A stretch of DNA of 64,000 bases from Allolobophora icterica (lineage: Eukaryota; Annelida; Clitellata; Crassiclitellata; Lumbricidae): positions 1,763,110 to 1,827,109 of the forward strand of contig OY744616.1 of assembly GCA_963556255.1 (NCBI GenBank). The letters are read 5' to 3'. The position numbers and the translations under genes were made by a program. Positions within the stretch are counted from its first letter, which is position 1; every line of letters starts with the position of its first letter. Of this stretch, positions 32,401-43,013 are shown one piece after another. The notes under the pieces are model-generated. The model was not told the origin of the DNA and searched no databases. It saw only the letters and a program-made list of their open reading frames with translations.

Positions 32401-32884
32401 TGTTCCGATGTACATTTTTTCTTTGCAATTGATTATATATTCTCCCCTACATCGTCCGTTGCAAGGGTTTCTCTGGTTGACGACCTGAGCAGCCTTGCTG
32501 TTTCTACTCCTGCCGGACGCGACTCTCCTATGCATTTGCATCGGAGACCCGTTAACGTCGTTATCTAGGTCTGTACTTGTGTCTATCATGTCGAAGTTTC
32601 TTGGTCCTATACCAGGTGGTGACCATTCCTCTCCTGGCAGGGTAAGGAAGCCGGTGGGCGTTGATCGGCCTCTTTCGCCCTAAGGTGTCCTTCCAGCACC
32701 TACCTCCTGCGTTGGCCAGCCATTTTCGGGGTTCCTGGTGAGCCTGTCCACCTCGCGTATCGCCCTAGGTGGTTCTTCGGCTGAGCCTTCACCACTGATG
32801 GCATAGCCCCACCAGGCGATCCCTTACTTGGCTGTTCACCCCCCCACCACGGTGAGGTGCAGGTAGGATTTTGGGGGGGAATGA
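29495..32884 (-). mobile_element. Apparently full-length RTE-like LINE (about 3.4 kb)
   Basis: On the minus strand the element has a GC-richer leader of about 295 bp (32884 to 32590), a single 1022-codon ORF, and a very short 3' end with (AACAG)n at 29495-29512. The flanks carry GTTTACGT at 29487-29494 and 32885-32892, a clean target duplication. The insertion lies inside the conserved 5' block of zinc-finger copy 4. The lack of any ORF damage points to a young and possibly still competent copy. A rearranged relative lies at 39620-39995. Confidence 0.9.
29521..32589 (-). CDS. RTE-like LINE polyprotein: AP endonuclease plus reverse transcriptase
   Basis: The intact 1022-codon ORF encodes an N-terminal APE-type endonuclease (TWNVRTL at residues 63-69, SEVRW at 93-97, GDFNAKVG at 199-206, SDHKLV at 295-300). 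A reverse transcriptase follows (VHKKGDR near 584, NYRGISLL near 595, GFRAGRG near 631, IDFKQAFDSV near 664, GVRQGCGLSPDLFN near 721, catalytic FADD at 764-767). The C-terminus carries the WFGHVTRMDNTRLP and RQTKTWMD motifs common in RTE-like and craniofacial-development-protein-2-like sequences. There is no separate ORF1 in view. The product nicks the target and primes cDNA synthesis from its own RNA. No frameshifts or stops are present. The start codon chosen is the first in the frame; a start further in (for example before the WNVRTL motif) is possible. Confidence 0.92.
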   Translation of the reverse strand: MIDTSTDLDNDVNGSPMQMHRRVASGRSRNSKAAQVVNQRNPCNGRCRGEYIINCKEKMYIGTWNVRTLHAAGQLDILLHQLGDTKWSIMGLSEVRWTGSGEFNKDEYKIIYSGRTDNRHQDGVALIMKKEMAKAMIGYNTIGPRIVKARFRTSCGKATIVQVYAPTSDSTEEAIEEFYAALQSAIRDTPSQDLVIIMGDFNAKVGSDWRTWGGALGKFGYGTENERGERLLNFCLTNNLTVMNTVFYQRKAKRKWTWESPDGRTRNMIDYILVNNRWKSSVSTCRPFSRPDIASDHKLVMAGIRLKLKTINKERLGRRFDVEKLKEGTTRQQYSNLLHDKWRRANTEDLNTAEEVWREVKTIYTDAAQQVIGYRKQQKRAPWISQEVLDMSNQRRDRRATKTQSEENRKGYNKLTREIKKKARQCKEQWLEDRCKEVESHAGNRNTRKLFQVVNEICGTVTSKSVTVKDKEGKTLENTNEIKSRWKQYYEELYNESNPVDMTLLDELPGSNQQEHMEDILESEVETAIWRLKARKAPGEDNIMAEMIQAGDECSVQMMHTLCNKVYQEKKCPEDWGRAVIIPVHKKGDRKECSNYRGISLLSIPGKVYTRVLQQRLRRYVEEVLAEEQAGFRAGRGTIDQLFVIRQLSEKYFGQNRTLYNNFIDFKQAFDSVWQEGLWQVLRNYGVPEELVLLLEDLYSKSMSAVRVDGELTEWFRVTVGVRQGCGLSPDLFNMLLEAMMSFAKRSEKAGVLVNGQLINNLRFADDIDLVSESQGQLQRLTDRVQESSKRFGLKINTQKTKAMTIGKQHEELEVTLENEMLEQVTEFVYLGGLITEDGQCTRDIKRRIGLGSAMFGKLNKIWKTHNISIETKLKLYRTFVIPVLLYGAECWCLRKEDERRLLVAEMSWLRRIRGRTRRDKIRNEVIRKELDQKETVIDKIRKRRLTWFGHVTRMDNTRLPAMALYGHVEGVRSRGRQTKTWMDNVMEDLKAQGMDMRDAMDKIRDRETWRRLVEASSSVYT

Positions 32885-33320
32885 GTTTACGTACGAGACC
32901 ACAAAACTATGACGTCACGAATTTTAGCGCCATTGTGCAGGGTAATATTGAAATTTACAGTTCACAAAATAACAACTTAGTTACGGTATCGTTTATCTTT
33001 AGATAATCAGTCAGGTTTAGCATATCTATCAACTGACTTGCCTAGGGTAGGAGTAATTGAAAAAGTGAAACTTCAGTTTTGAGTGATAATAGAAGAAATC
33101 CTTGTTCTAGCTCTCCAGGGATTTCGTCTAGTATCCGGCCTAGCAAAGTGTCATAAAACGCGATGGCGTGAAAGCTTTGGATTGCTAGGGCCTATTGACC
33201 GAAAAAGTATCTGGTTTCTCTCGTGTGCCCGGTTATAAGAGAGAAGCTGCACAACTTTGAGATGAAAAGTAGGCCACTGCTGCTGATTGGGCTAAGGGTC
33301 TCAAACGCTCACCAGCAAAG
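32885..33320 (+). promoter_or_regulatory. Right part of the conserved 5' block, copy 4
   Basis: It contains GTTTACGTACGAGACCACAA, CRE-like TGACGTCA (32910-32917), ATTTTAGCGCC and donor-like CAGG|GTAAT near 32942. It continues with AACAACTTAGTTACGG, a ragged foldback near 33083-33135, CTCTCGTGTGCCCGGTTATA and GCAAAGTGGAATTATTAT. The RTE insertion now separates it from the left part by 3.4 kb. Confidence 0.6.
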
Positions 33321-33384
33321 TGGAATTATTATACGAAATTTTATACTGCTTGTTATTTGATTATTATGTTGCTATTGCTATTTT

Positions 33385-33389
33385 TGTTG

Positions 33390-33480
<91 letters not shown>

Positions 33481-33510
33481 TATTATTATTTTTATTATTA
33501 TTTCTCAGCA
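33385..33510. repeat. (ATT)n microsatellite
   Basis: A nearly pure ATT run in the intron-like part of copy 4, at the place where other units also have ATT-rich sequence. The polyIle and polyLeu open frames across it are artefacts. Confidence 0.95.
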
Positions 33511-33744
33511 TTTCACTTTACTATAGCGCTATAAGAATATTTTGAGAATGAAAAACAGCTTCTGTAACCCCAGCTTCTTGTCAACTTTTGGCATGGGTAT
33601 GTGCTACGGAAAGCCTATGCGTGAAGAGCAGATATATTAATTATTTGTACTAGGTTTAATAGATTAACGGACTCTATTAAACCGCTTAATCATACCTTGC
33701 TGTAATAAATCTGTCGTTATATCTAAAGCCAGATAATTTCTATA

Positions 33745-34010
33745 CCTGTCTGTCTACGACGGTTCTAGGAAATCCTGGCCATGTCCTCCACGAGCTACTT
33801 CCACCTAAAAAACCTGTTAGCATATTCTCTCCGGCCCTGTTCTCATGACCGAGTTGTACCAATAGCTGATAATAACATGAAAGAAACTTTTATATGTAGA
33901 ATGCTTTATTCATATTGACTTGATGACAGTTGTTTACATGTATGTACACCGGAGTGCGTCTTGCAGCCGGTAAAAATAAAGAATATACTTACTTACTTAC
34001 TTAAAACTAG
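33745..34010 (+). mobile_element. 5'-truncated CR1-like LINE end with (CTTA)n tail
   Basis: It encodes NPGHVLHELLPPKKP, homologous to NPGHVLHDLLPP at 41696-42043, then FYMYRMLYSY-like sequence. It ends AATAAAGAATATACTTACTTACTTA (33977-34001). It interrupts the conserved GCCTGCTAAAACTAG stretch of copy 4. It is the same family as 12753-13428 and 41562-43013, but on the opposite strand. Confidence 0.75.
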
Positions 34011-34257
34011 TTAAAATATCAAAACCATGATTCTGCATATGTTTCATAGCGGCATGTTAATGAGTTTGCGATCTTTGCCTTTTTAAAGCTGTTCCGAATT
34101 ACGGAACAGCTTTAAATTTGTTTCCAGATGTTACCTACCCTTCAACTTTCTAAATATGCCATTATTCAGAACCTTCTGTTTGTTCTTCACAGGCTCTTCA
34201 CTGGGAAAATATATACTTTTGCCTGGTGTGTCATAAAACATTTTTGTACTCTTCATA
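34011..34257 (+). other. 5' region and acceptors of copy 4, with a 15-bp hairpin
   Basis: The acceptor-like TTTGTTTCCAG|ATG lies near 34128 and TTCTTCACAG|G near 34192. Directly before the first is a perfect hairpin (34082-34096 with 34102-34116, loop AATTA), which replaces about 25 bases present in the other units. In the finger frame a TAA lies at 34255-34257, next to the ATG, because one base of CTTCAGTTATG is missing. Translation therefore probably starts at 34258. Confidence 0.6.
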
Positions 34258-35742
34258 ATGAAAAGACACACCAGAATTCATATTGGAGAGAAACCATATA
34301 AATGCCAGTTATGTCAGAAATCATTCACCCAACCTTCTGGTCTGCAGAAACACAAAAAAACTCATACTGGAGAGAAACCATATCATTGCCATGTATGTAT
34401 GAAATCATTCACACAAACTTCTAATCTGGAGAAACACAAAAGAACTCACACTGGAGAGAAACCATATCATTGCCAGTTATGCCAGAAATCATTCGCACAA
34501 ACTTATAATCTGGGGATACACAAAAGAACTCATACTGGAGAGAAACCATATCAATGCCAGTTATGCCAGAAATCATTTGCACAAACTTATAATCTGGGGA
34601 TACACAAAAGAACCCATACTGGAGAGAAACCATATCAATGCCAGTTATGCCAAAAGTCATTCACACAACATTCTCATCTGGAGAAACATAAAAGAACCCA
34701 TACCGGAGAAAAGCCTTACCAATGCCAGATGTGCAAAAACAGTTTTTCACAGGCTTCCCATCTGAAAGGTCATGCAAACATTCATACCAGAAATAAACCG
34801 TACAAATGTCAGTTATGTGAATTTACAACTAATCATAAAACTTATCTAAAGACGCACATGAAAACACATACTGGAGAGAAACCATATGTTTGCCAGGTGT
34901 GTCAGAAAACATTCTCTCAATCTACTCATCTGCGAGGCCATATTAGAATCCATACTGGAGAGAAACCTTATCAATGCCATGTTTGTCAAGAAAGATTTAC
35001 CACAGCTTCCAGTCTAAGAAACCATGTTGTAATTCATACTGGAGAAAAACCGTACCAATGCCAGTTATGCCAAAATGTATTCTCACGCAATTTCAATCTA
35101 CTGGCTCACAAGAGAACCCATACTGGCAAGAAGCAACATCTATGTTGTGTATGTCATAAAACATTTTCTTCTTTTTCCAGTCTACGACAACATGCTATAA
35201 TCCATACTGGAGAAAAGCCTTACAACTGCCACACATGTAAAAAAATGTTTGCCTATTCTGACAGTTTAAAGAAACATGCAAGAATTCATACCGGAGAGAA
35301 ACCGTACCAGTGCCACCTGTGTGAGTTCAGAGGAAATGATTATGGGTATGTAAAGAAGCATATGAGAACACATACAGGAGAGAAACCATACCTTTGCCAA
35401 GTATGTCAGAAAACGTTCTCATTGAGTTCAGGTCTGAGAAATCATGTGAAACTCCACACTGGAGAAAAACAACACCTTTGCCAGGTATGTCAGAAAACAT
35501 TCGCATGTTCTTCTCATGTGAGAAGACATGAAACCACCCACTCGGGAGAAAAACCATACCTTTGCGAGGTATGTCAGAAAACATTCTCAAACACTTCAGA
35601 TCTGAGAAGACATGGAAGAATCCACACAGGAGAGAAACCATTTCTGTGTAATTTTTGTAACAAAACATTTTCCCAATCTTCAGTTCTGAAACGTCACGAG
35701 AAAACCCATTCTGTGGAGAAACCATTTGTGTCTTGCTTGTAA
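34258..35742 (+). CDS. C2H2 zinc-finger protein, copy 4 (17 fingers), intact
   Basis: The 494-codon frame has seventeen complete C2H2 fingers with TGEKP-type linkers and no damage. Fingers 1-6 are KSFTQ/KSFAQ type, 7 is CEFTTNHKTYLKTH, 8-12 alternate KTF, QERF and KMF types, 13 is CEFRGNDYGYVKKH, and 14-17 are the KTFS/KTFA block. It ends EKPFVSCL. Fingers 3 and 4 are near-identical. One linker reads TRNKP and another TGKKQ, small departures that may loosen contact. The start at 34258 is forced by an in-frame TAA directly before it, so the first half finger seen upstream in other units cannot be attached in frame. It is expected to be a nuclear DNA-binding protein. No effector domain is seen, and an upstream exon could supply one. 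Confidence 0.88.
   Translation: MKRHTRIHIGEKPYKCQLCQKSFTQPSGLQKHKKTHTGEKPYHCHVCMKSFTQTSNLEKHKRTHTGEKPYHCQLCQKSFAQTYNLGIHKRTHTGEKPYQCQLCQKSFAQTYNLGIHKRTHTGEKPYQCQLCQKSFTQHSHLEKHKRTHTGEKPYQCQMCKNSFSQASHLKGHANIHTRNKPYKCQLCEFTTNHKTYLKTHMKTHTGEKPYVCQVCQKTFSQSTHLRGHIRIHTGEKPYQCHVCQERFTTASSLRNHVVIHTGEKPYQCQLCQNVFSRNFNLLAHKRTHTGKKQHLCCVCHKTFSSFSSLRQHAIIHTGEKPYNCHTCKKMFAYSDSLKKHARIHTGEKPYQCHLCEFRGNDYGYVKKHMRTHTGEKPYLCQVCQKTFSLSSGLRNHVKLHTGEKQHLCQVCQKTFACSSHVRRHETTHSGEKPYLCEVCQKTFSNTSDLRRHGRIHTGEKPFLCNFCNKTFSQSSVLKRHEKTHSVEKPFVSCL
34465..34632 (+). repeat. Near-exact 84-bp finger duplication in copy 4
   Basis: 34465-34548 and 34549-34632 differ at 3 of 84 bases. One change is His/Gln at the residue before the first Cys. 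Both helices are TYNLGIH. Confidence 0.95.
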
Positions 35743-36484
35743 AAACATTTTCATTTTGGAGAAAAGTAAAGCCAATGCCAGTTATGTCAGGGAAAATTCT
35801 CACGTAATTCTCTTCTGCGGATGCATAAAAGAATTCTTGTTACTTGCTAGACTTTAACCCTATAAATGCAAGCAATGTCAAACAACCCCAGTAAATACAT
35901 CGTGTGTATTACATCTAAGTCTGTATAATGCCATTCTCATAAGGGCATCATATGTTCTGGCAGTCCTGCATGTGATATCAGATGCAAGAACATATGAGTT
36001 CCATATGAGAATATTATAAGATTTAGTTTCTTATGTCCTACACATGAGGCTATCTAAGTTGTTAAGCTTCAATCCATACTAGTGAGAAACGTTATCTGTG
36101 GCAGTTTTTGCCATAATTTCATTTAAAATTTAGTGATTTCAAAACTCATGAGACTCAATACTGGAGAAACTGTTCCTGTGCCATTTATGCCTGAAGCATT
36201 TGTAACAATGTTTTATGAGTTTCTTTAAAAAGGCGTTGTATAAATCTGTCATTAAAAGTTATACACTTCTGAGAAAGCAGTTAAAGGTGCCTTGCATTCG
36301 ATGACCATGCAAATTACATATACATGTAAAACTGCGATAAATACAATAGGGCCTAGCCTATGCAAATATAAAATTTCGTGATTACCACTTAATGGAGATA
36401 AATTCGATGCTGATCTATGAATAAGATAGAGGCGTCGTGCTCCTTGTGCCTTTCCAAGAGTTCAATTGAACATACGAAAACACC
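35743..36484 (+). pseudogene. Fossil-finger tail of copy 4, cut short
   Basis: It follows the usual tail (degraded finger at 35758-35830, then ATATGAGTTCCATATGAGAA, then GGAGAAACTGTTCCTGTGCC) to about 36215. After GCATTTGTAACAATG the shared sequence stops. The remaining part of the tail, present in copies 1-3, 5 and 6, is missing. 36216-36484 is unrecognised. Confidence 0.7.
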
Positions 36485-36492
36485 GTTTAAAC

Positions 36493-37623
<1,131 letters not shown>

Positions 37624-38093
37624 GTTTAAACAAAGAAGCGTATACAAATTCAGAAGAAATGTCAGATGAACAACAGTCCAGTTGAATAAGCAAAACCTGT
37701 TTATTTGGTTTTAATAGCTTTCGCATAAGGCAACAGGATTTCTGGCTTAACCCATGAAGACTACCTCAACCTCGACCCATACCAGTAAGGAGTGGCTTGA
37801 CCGTTGCATGTTTCCATTTCGACGGGAAACGGCCGATGGCAAAGGAATGATTGAACATCCGAGCTATGTAGGGCGCCAGCAGCGCAGCCGCCTCCTTCAA
37901 CCTCGACCTATACCAATAATAATGTTCTGGAATGTGTAAGCCGCATAGCCAGTCATTAAATTTATTTCCATCGTGTCGATTCGTGTGGCCTAACCTTTTT
38001 GTGAATATGGATTAAATCCAATAGTTTAACGATATGCCTATAATTATTAGGCCCCTTTACCCCAAAAGGCTGTTGCCGTCGAATGGATATATA

Positions 38094-39293
38094 GGGGAGA
38101 GTTGCCCCAAATGGACCGTTGCCTTAATTGGACCACAGCCGATTTACACCCTAGATACCCATTTAACCTCGTACTGTTGTATTCTTGCGCAGTCGAATAT
38201 TGATCGTATCGACGTAGACAGTTTTACGGAATACTAAACATTTATTAAATGGCGGTTAAAACTCTATTTCATGTAGTTCTGATCTATTTTTAGCCGTACC
38301 TGACAACGAGGATATACATTTAAGATCAGCTTTTAAAAATTCAATCAAATCTGTTTTAGTTATAGCCAGGTTTCATGTTTGAGCGACAATAAGTGTTTTT
38401 AGGCTAAGACTGACGTGGTTGAACTATCGCAGTGTAAGCAAAAGTAGTCCGTGTTGCCTGGAATGGACCACACTTAGTTTCCTGAATTGGACCGATAATT
38501 TGGGGTGGTCCATTTAAGGACACCGGCACTTGCAATGTTATACTGTTATTATATAATAATAAGTTCCATTGGCTTGGATTATGTCGAACAACATTTTCTA
38601 TCAGTTGTATATGTAGATGTCAACGAGTAAAAAAAATGCGGGGACTGCTTGATGATGATGTGTTCCTCTGTGCAAACTGTGTGTAATTCCTCTAATTAGG
38701 CCCCTATTAATTATTAAGTGTTAGACTCAAATGGTTGTAACTAAGTATTAATAAAAGACTTAACTAATCATTAATTTTAGTCGTAATTAAGTAGTCTATA
38801 GTTAACTATGTATAGTCTATATATAACTAGTGATTCTGACAATGTACACCTAATTAGTTTACTGGCAGTGGATATATTAGTCATATATTAAGTTGATTTC
38901 TACTACTTTTATAGTATTTTGACAGTTAGATACAGACGCCTTTGTTGCATGTTATAGACATTTAGTGTTTTAAAACGTTTAAAGTGTTTTTTATTGCACA
39001 TTATCTTTAAAAAAACGTCTTTAATATAATATGTTCCATTCAGGGCAACTGGTCCAATCAAGGACACCATGTGGTCCATTTAAGGAAACAGGTTGCCTTG
39101 ATTGGACTTATTGGAGCTCAAGTTGTTTTAGTTATTTTTCATAAATGCATGAATGCTATCTGTCCCTTGATTATTAACAACATACTTGAATAATCAACCC
39201 ATCATATGGCATAATTTCCTTTTAGAAATTCGGTAGCATTCATTCAGTAAACCTCGGTTTTCCTTAAGTGGTCCATTTATGGCAACTCTCCCC
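38094..39293. mobile_element. TA-flanked TIR element with TGGTCCATTT sub-terminal repeats
   Basis: The inverted ends GGGGAGAGTTGCC...GGCAACTCTCCCC are flanked by TA on each side (38092-38093, 39294-39295). Inside, the motifs TGGACC/GGTCCA, TTGCC and TTAAGG recur many times near both ends. There is no ORF of note in 1.2 kb. TA duplications indicate the Tc1/mariner/pogo group. The first seven bases GGGGAGA match the pogo-like element at 61855. Confidence 0.8.
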
Positions 39294-39344
39294 TACTTAG
39301 AACAATAATTCGTCAAACAAAATATGACCTCCTATAGCCTCATA

Positions 39345-39515
39345 CAGGGGTGTCTATCCCCCTAATACATTGGAGCAACTTCCTCTTCCCCCCTCTTCTT
39401 ACCCCTACCCTTCCTCCCCCCCCCTAAAATGGTGGCACACACACACTGACAAATCTTCCCCCTATTTCTTAGATGGAGCATTTGCACTAAGGTTTCTATG
39501 GTGTAGACGCCCCTG
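39345..39515. mobile_element. hAT-type MITE, family also at 53260 and 54803
   Basis: The ends CAGGGGTGTCTATCCCC and CAGGGGCGTCTACACCATAG (inverted) are flanked by the perfect 8-bp duplication GCCTCATA (39337-39344, 39516-39523). It is 171 bp with a CT-rich middle. Confidence 0.88.
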
Positions 39516-39619
39516 GCCTCATATAACCGAAGGTTAAGACTAATAACTGTAATCGGACTATAGCTCAGTAGTAATGAATACGTATTCTTTATAAGTGTGC
39601 TCATCATGCAGGCTAAACT

Positions 39620-39995
39620 TTTTTTAGTCCTGTGCCAGGTGGTGTCAACTGTCAACTCCTCTCTTGGCTGGGGTAAAGAAGCCGGTGGGCCAAGCAGTAG
39701 GCCTCGTTCGCCCTCAGGTGTCCTGCCAACACCTGCCTCCTGCGTTGGCCAGCTGTTTTAGGAGTTCCTGGGGGTAATGCCCCTGCAAGAGATTACCAGC
39801 AAGAGCATTACATTGTCATGGGGAGGGAACACGGAGTCGAGGAAGACAAACAAAAACATGGATGGAAAACGTGTTTAAAGATCTTACAAGACATGGGCAT
39901 GAGAACGATCTTACTATTAGAGTTAGAAAGAAATTGAGCCTACTTGTACAAACCTCATCGTCGGCACACTCCTGACGGAAGAGGGAAGAAGAAGA
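39620..39995. mobile_element. RTE-like LINE copy with 5' inversion
   Basis: The left half (39627-39775) is the 5' leader of the RTE element at 29495-32884 in minus orientation (GGTGTCCT, CCTGCGTTGGCCAGC and GAAGCCGGTGGGC are recognisable). The right half (39820-39990) is the 3' coding end in plus orientation (EEDKQKHGWKT resembling the RQTKTWMD region, then CCTCATCGTCGG and a GAAGAA tail). The two parts point in opposite directions. Confidence 0.65.
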
Positions 39996-40004
39996 AAAAT
40001 ATGC

Positions 40005-40225
40005 GAAGTGTATGACATCACGTTCGTTGTTTGACGTCACAATATATTTTCAAGACGGCAGTATCTATTTCGAAACCTCGAATATTTATTACATTTTAAC
40101 AACATTTTAATTTATTTCCATTTGGCGTTCTTCATTACTTTTGCCGTAAGGGTTTTGCTTTTGCAATAGCACTGGCTTTGGGTTATTCTCTTTTGCTAGG
40201 CATTTTCCGACAACCGATCCGTAAA
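40005..40225. repeat. Dispersed repeat, partner of 953-1165
   Basis: It matches the left partner over TGACGTCACAAT, AATATTTATTACATTTTAA, CGTAAGGGTT and GGGTTATTCTCTTTTG. 40226-40394 is unrecognised. Confidence 0.65.
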
Positions 40226-40394
40226 TGCTTGGATCAGGTGGAGAGGAAGAGAAAGCCCGTAGCTAAGGGGAACACAACAAGAATAAGTTACTAAAGGAAC
40301 AAACCATGTTCTGAGAGACGGCCATCTTCAGTACGTTGCCCGTGGGGGCGACCGCGGAAATGGCAGAGCCAGACCCGAGACAGAACTTCATAGT

Positions 40395-41035
40395 GCTGCC
40401 TCTCTTAAGAAAGCGGCCAATCCTGAAGTTCCTCTGATAGAAACGGTCACTAGAAAAATTGAGTCTAGCCATTTTACGTTGAAAGTAGACAAGGCAGTGA
40501 CTCGGGTGGCTCAAGACGTGAAGCACTGGGCTGGAGTCAATCCTGCCCCCGCAATAAAGTTAGCGTCCGGGCGGGCTAACGCCACAATTGTATGTGTAGG
40601 CCTAATTTATGCCACTACTCTATGGGGGGGGGGGTCCATAGAGTAGTGGTAACATCACTGGCGTGAAGAGCAAGAGGTAGCGGGATCGCTTCCCGCAACC
40701 CTCTCAAAGGTCCACTCAGCCTTTCATTCGCGAGATGGCGCGTTGTTAAAATGAGATGTAGGACGTGATGGGCGCCTTGCATGGCTGCCGTATATAGTTA
40801 AATTCGACTCCTGTAATAACTTGTGACAAAACGATTGATACGTAAAGGTAAGCCAGTAACTTCCGAACGGCAACATGTATTTGTAGGCCTAACTGTAATC
40901 GAATATTTATAGGCTAACAGCGCCACTCAACGATTCAGATACGCTCCCAACCGAAGTCAGTGCGACCACTCCCAAATTCGCCAAGCTGATCAGCGCACAA
41001 AGCCAATTACTTAATTGCGATATATTATAGGCCTA
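40395..41035. repeat. Segment shared with 52740-53259
   Basis: Both contain GGCCAATCCTGAA, GAACGGTCACTA-like, GCGTCC(A/G)GGCGGG, CACAATTGTATGTGTA, GGTAAGCCA-TAAC and CGCCACTCAACGATTCAGAT in order. The part around 40630-40770 is unique to this copy. No coding potential was found. Confidence 0.7.
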
Positions 41036-41125
41036 GTCGTAATCGTAATCTTAAAACTTCTAAAGCGCCACCCGAATGCCAGGCGAACGGCACCAGCCTG
41101 TTCACGAGCGCTACGTCAAATCAGA
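41036..41125 (-). mobile_element. L2-like LINE 3' end fragment
   Basis: It matches 7370-7460 (AACTTCTAAAGCGCCAC, CACCAGCCT, TTCACGAGCGCTACGTCAA). The match resumes at 43016-43060 (TTCCAGAGAGTA) after the inserted LINE, so the older fragment was split. Confidence 0.65.
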
Positions 41126-41531
41126 GAAGAAGAAGAAGAAGAAGAAGAAGAAGAAGAAGAAGAAGAAGAAGAAGAAGAAGAAGAAGAAGAAGAAGAAGAA
41201 GAAGAAGAAGAAGAAGAAGAAGAAGAAGAAGAAGAAGAAGAAGAAGAAGAAGAAGAAGAAGAAGAGAAGAAGAAGAAGAAGAAGAAGAAGAAGAAGAAAA
41301 GAAGAAGAAGAAGAAGAAGAAGAAGAAGAAGAAGAAGAAGAAGAAGAAGAAGAAGAAGAAGAAGAAGAAGAAGAAGAAGAAGAAGAAGAAGAAGAAGAAG
41401 AAGAAGAAGAAGAAGAAGAAGAAGAAGAAGAAGAAGAAGAAGAAGAAGAAGAAGAGAAGAAGAAGAAGAAGAAGAAGAAGAAGAAGAAGAAGAAGAAGAA
41501 GAAGAAGAAGAAGAAGAAGAAGAAGAAGAAG

Positions 41532-41561
<30 letters not shown>
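41126..41561. repeat. Long (GAA)n microsatellite, tail of a LINE
   Basis: About 435 bp of GAA with three small interruptions (near 41264, 41298, 41454). It abuts GTATATTCTTTATT, the LINE 3' end. Read on the minus strand it is AATAAAGAATATAC then (TTC)n. The 185-190-codon Glu/Lys/Arg open frames across it are artefacts. Confidence 0.95.
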
Positions 41562-41563
<2 letters not shown>

Positions 41564-43013
41564 TATTCTTTATTACACCATTAGCAAACGCACAATGGGA
41601 CAGAAGCTAGAAGCATTGATTGTAAAACATTGAAGTAATAATAAATCGAAATAAAAATGATAAAATAAGTAATTAAAAAAGCAAGTGTTTTCTTATCATT
41701 TATGCAGTAATCTAGCAATGTAACCCTTCCCCGTCAAAGGATCACATCGTGGTATCTCGCGATTATGCCGGCGAGGTCGAAGATAATATCCGGTAGATCG
41801 TATCGGAGGGAGCAAATCATGGAGGACATGCCCTGGGTTCTGAAGGATTGCTGCAAAGAGAGCATCGTCCGCCTTAGAACACAACAGGTCAAATGTAGGA
41901 GTATCAGTTGGCAGATACCCTTGTCGCTTAAGCTTACGTATCAAGGCAGAGAGACGTTTCTCTCTCAAGACCAATGGAAAATCCCCACCAGACTGGAGAT
42001 GAGTACAACATTCGTGCCACTGTGGTGGAACGTACAACATCATGAAGGCGGCTTCCAGTTAATCCATGAGAAACCAGGACTCGCAGAGCAAAAAAGGATT
42101 GTTTAGCTTTACAACAGATGTTGTTAATGTGCGAGGAGAACCCAATTTTTTCAGAAAGATTGACACCCAAAATTTTTATTTCATTTACACGTACGATCCC
42201 AGCAATGGGCGGAGGGGTTTCTAGAATTTTGGTTCGAGGACGCCTTATTATGATTTCACAAGACTTACTATGATTTAAGCGCAAGTTGCAATTTCTGGCC
42301 CATTCACCTATGTGGGCAAGTTCAGAGTCAGTGGTCGTTATGTTTGAGGCAGGAATTATCAAATAGCAATCATCTGCGTATTTGAATAATCGGTTCCCTG
42401 CATGAAGCAATTTAAGTCCAGAAATGGCGGCCAAAAAGTGGATTGGTCCAAGCCCTGACCCCTGCACAGTGCTAGCATTTATACATTTGTATGGGGAAAT
42501 GATACCACAAAATTTAGTACAGTGCACTCGATTAAAAAGCAAAGAAAGCACCCAATTGTAAACAAAATCAGGAATTAACATGGAGGCTAACTGCTCTGCG
42601 AGGTAATTATGCCTTACAGTGTCAAATGCCTTGGAAAAGTCAAGCGATATCATGCGGGCATACGGCACGCATGTAACTGTTTCTAGTAAATGATCGGTTA
42701 TAGCTATCAATGCCGCCGAGGTCGAACCAGATGGCCTGAAGGCATATTGGTCTGAATAAAGACTATTTTCATTAGGGTTTGTAAGGATTGGATAATAGTA
42801 AATTTGAACAACAAATTTTTCCAAAATTTTACATAAAATTGGTGTGATGGATATTGGTCGGTAATCAGCCTCTGTCACTGGGCTAGAGATCTTTGGGATA
42901 GGAGTGATTTTACTCTCCTTCCATTGCGGAGGGATATAAGACTCAGTTAGTGACTTCTTGTAGAGATATGAAATTGGGGTTGCCAGTAGATGAGCCATAC
43001 TTGACTTGATTAG
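41562..43013 (-). mobile_element. 5'-truncated CR1-like LINE with RT core
   Basis: The minus-strand frame 41934-42998 (354 codons) carries IPPQWKESKITPIPK, DYRPISITPILCKI, QYAFRPSGSTSAAL, MISLDFSKAFDTVRH, the catalytic FKYADDCYLI and IKILGVNLSEKI. A frameshift near 41940-42040 leads into 41696-42043 (YLPTDTPTFDLLC, NPGHVLHDLLPP, YIARLLHK). The endonuclease domain is absent. The 3' end is the GAA run. Flanks ATCAGAG and ATTAGAG may be the target duplication. It interrupts the older L2 fragment 41036-43060. Confidence 0.88.

Noticed and set aside
33320..33545. PolyIle and polyLeu open frames (also at 20373-20576, 46199-46480 and 61471-61761)
   Set aside because: They are pure ATT, GAT or CTT microsatellites. 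They are not credible membrane proteins.
41015..41633. 185-190-codon open frames of Glu/Lys/Arg
   Set aside because: They are translations of a (GAA)n microsatellite that forms the tail of a LINE. There is no unique sequence and several frames are open at once.
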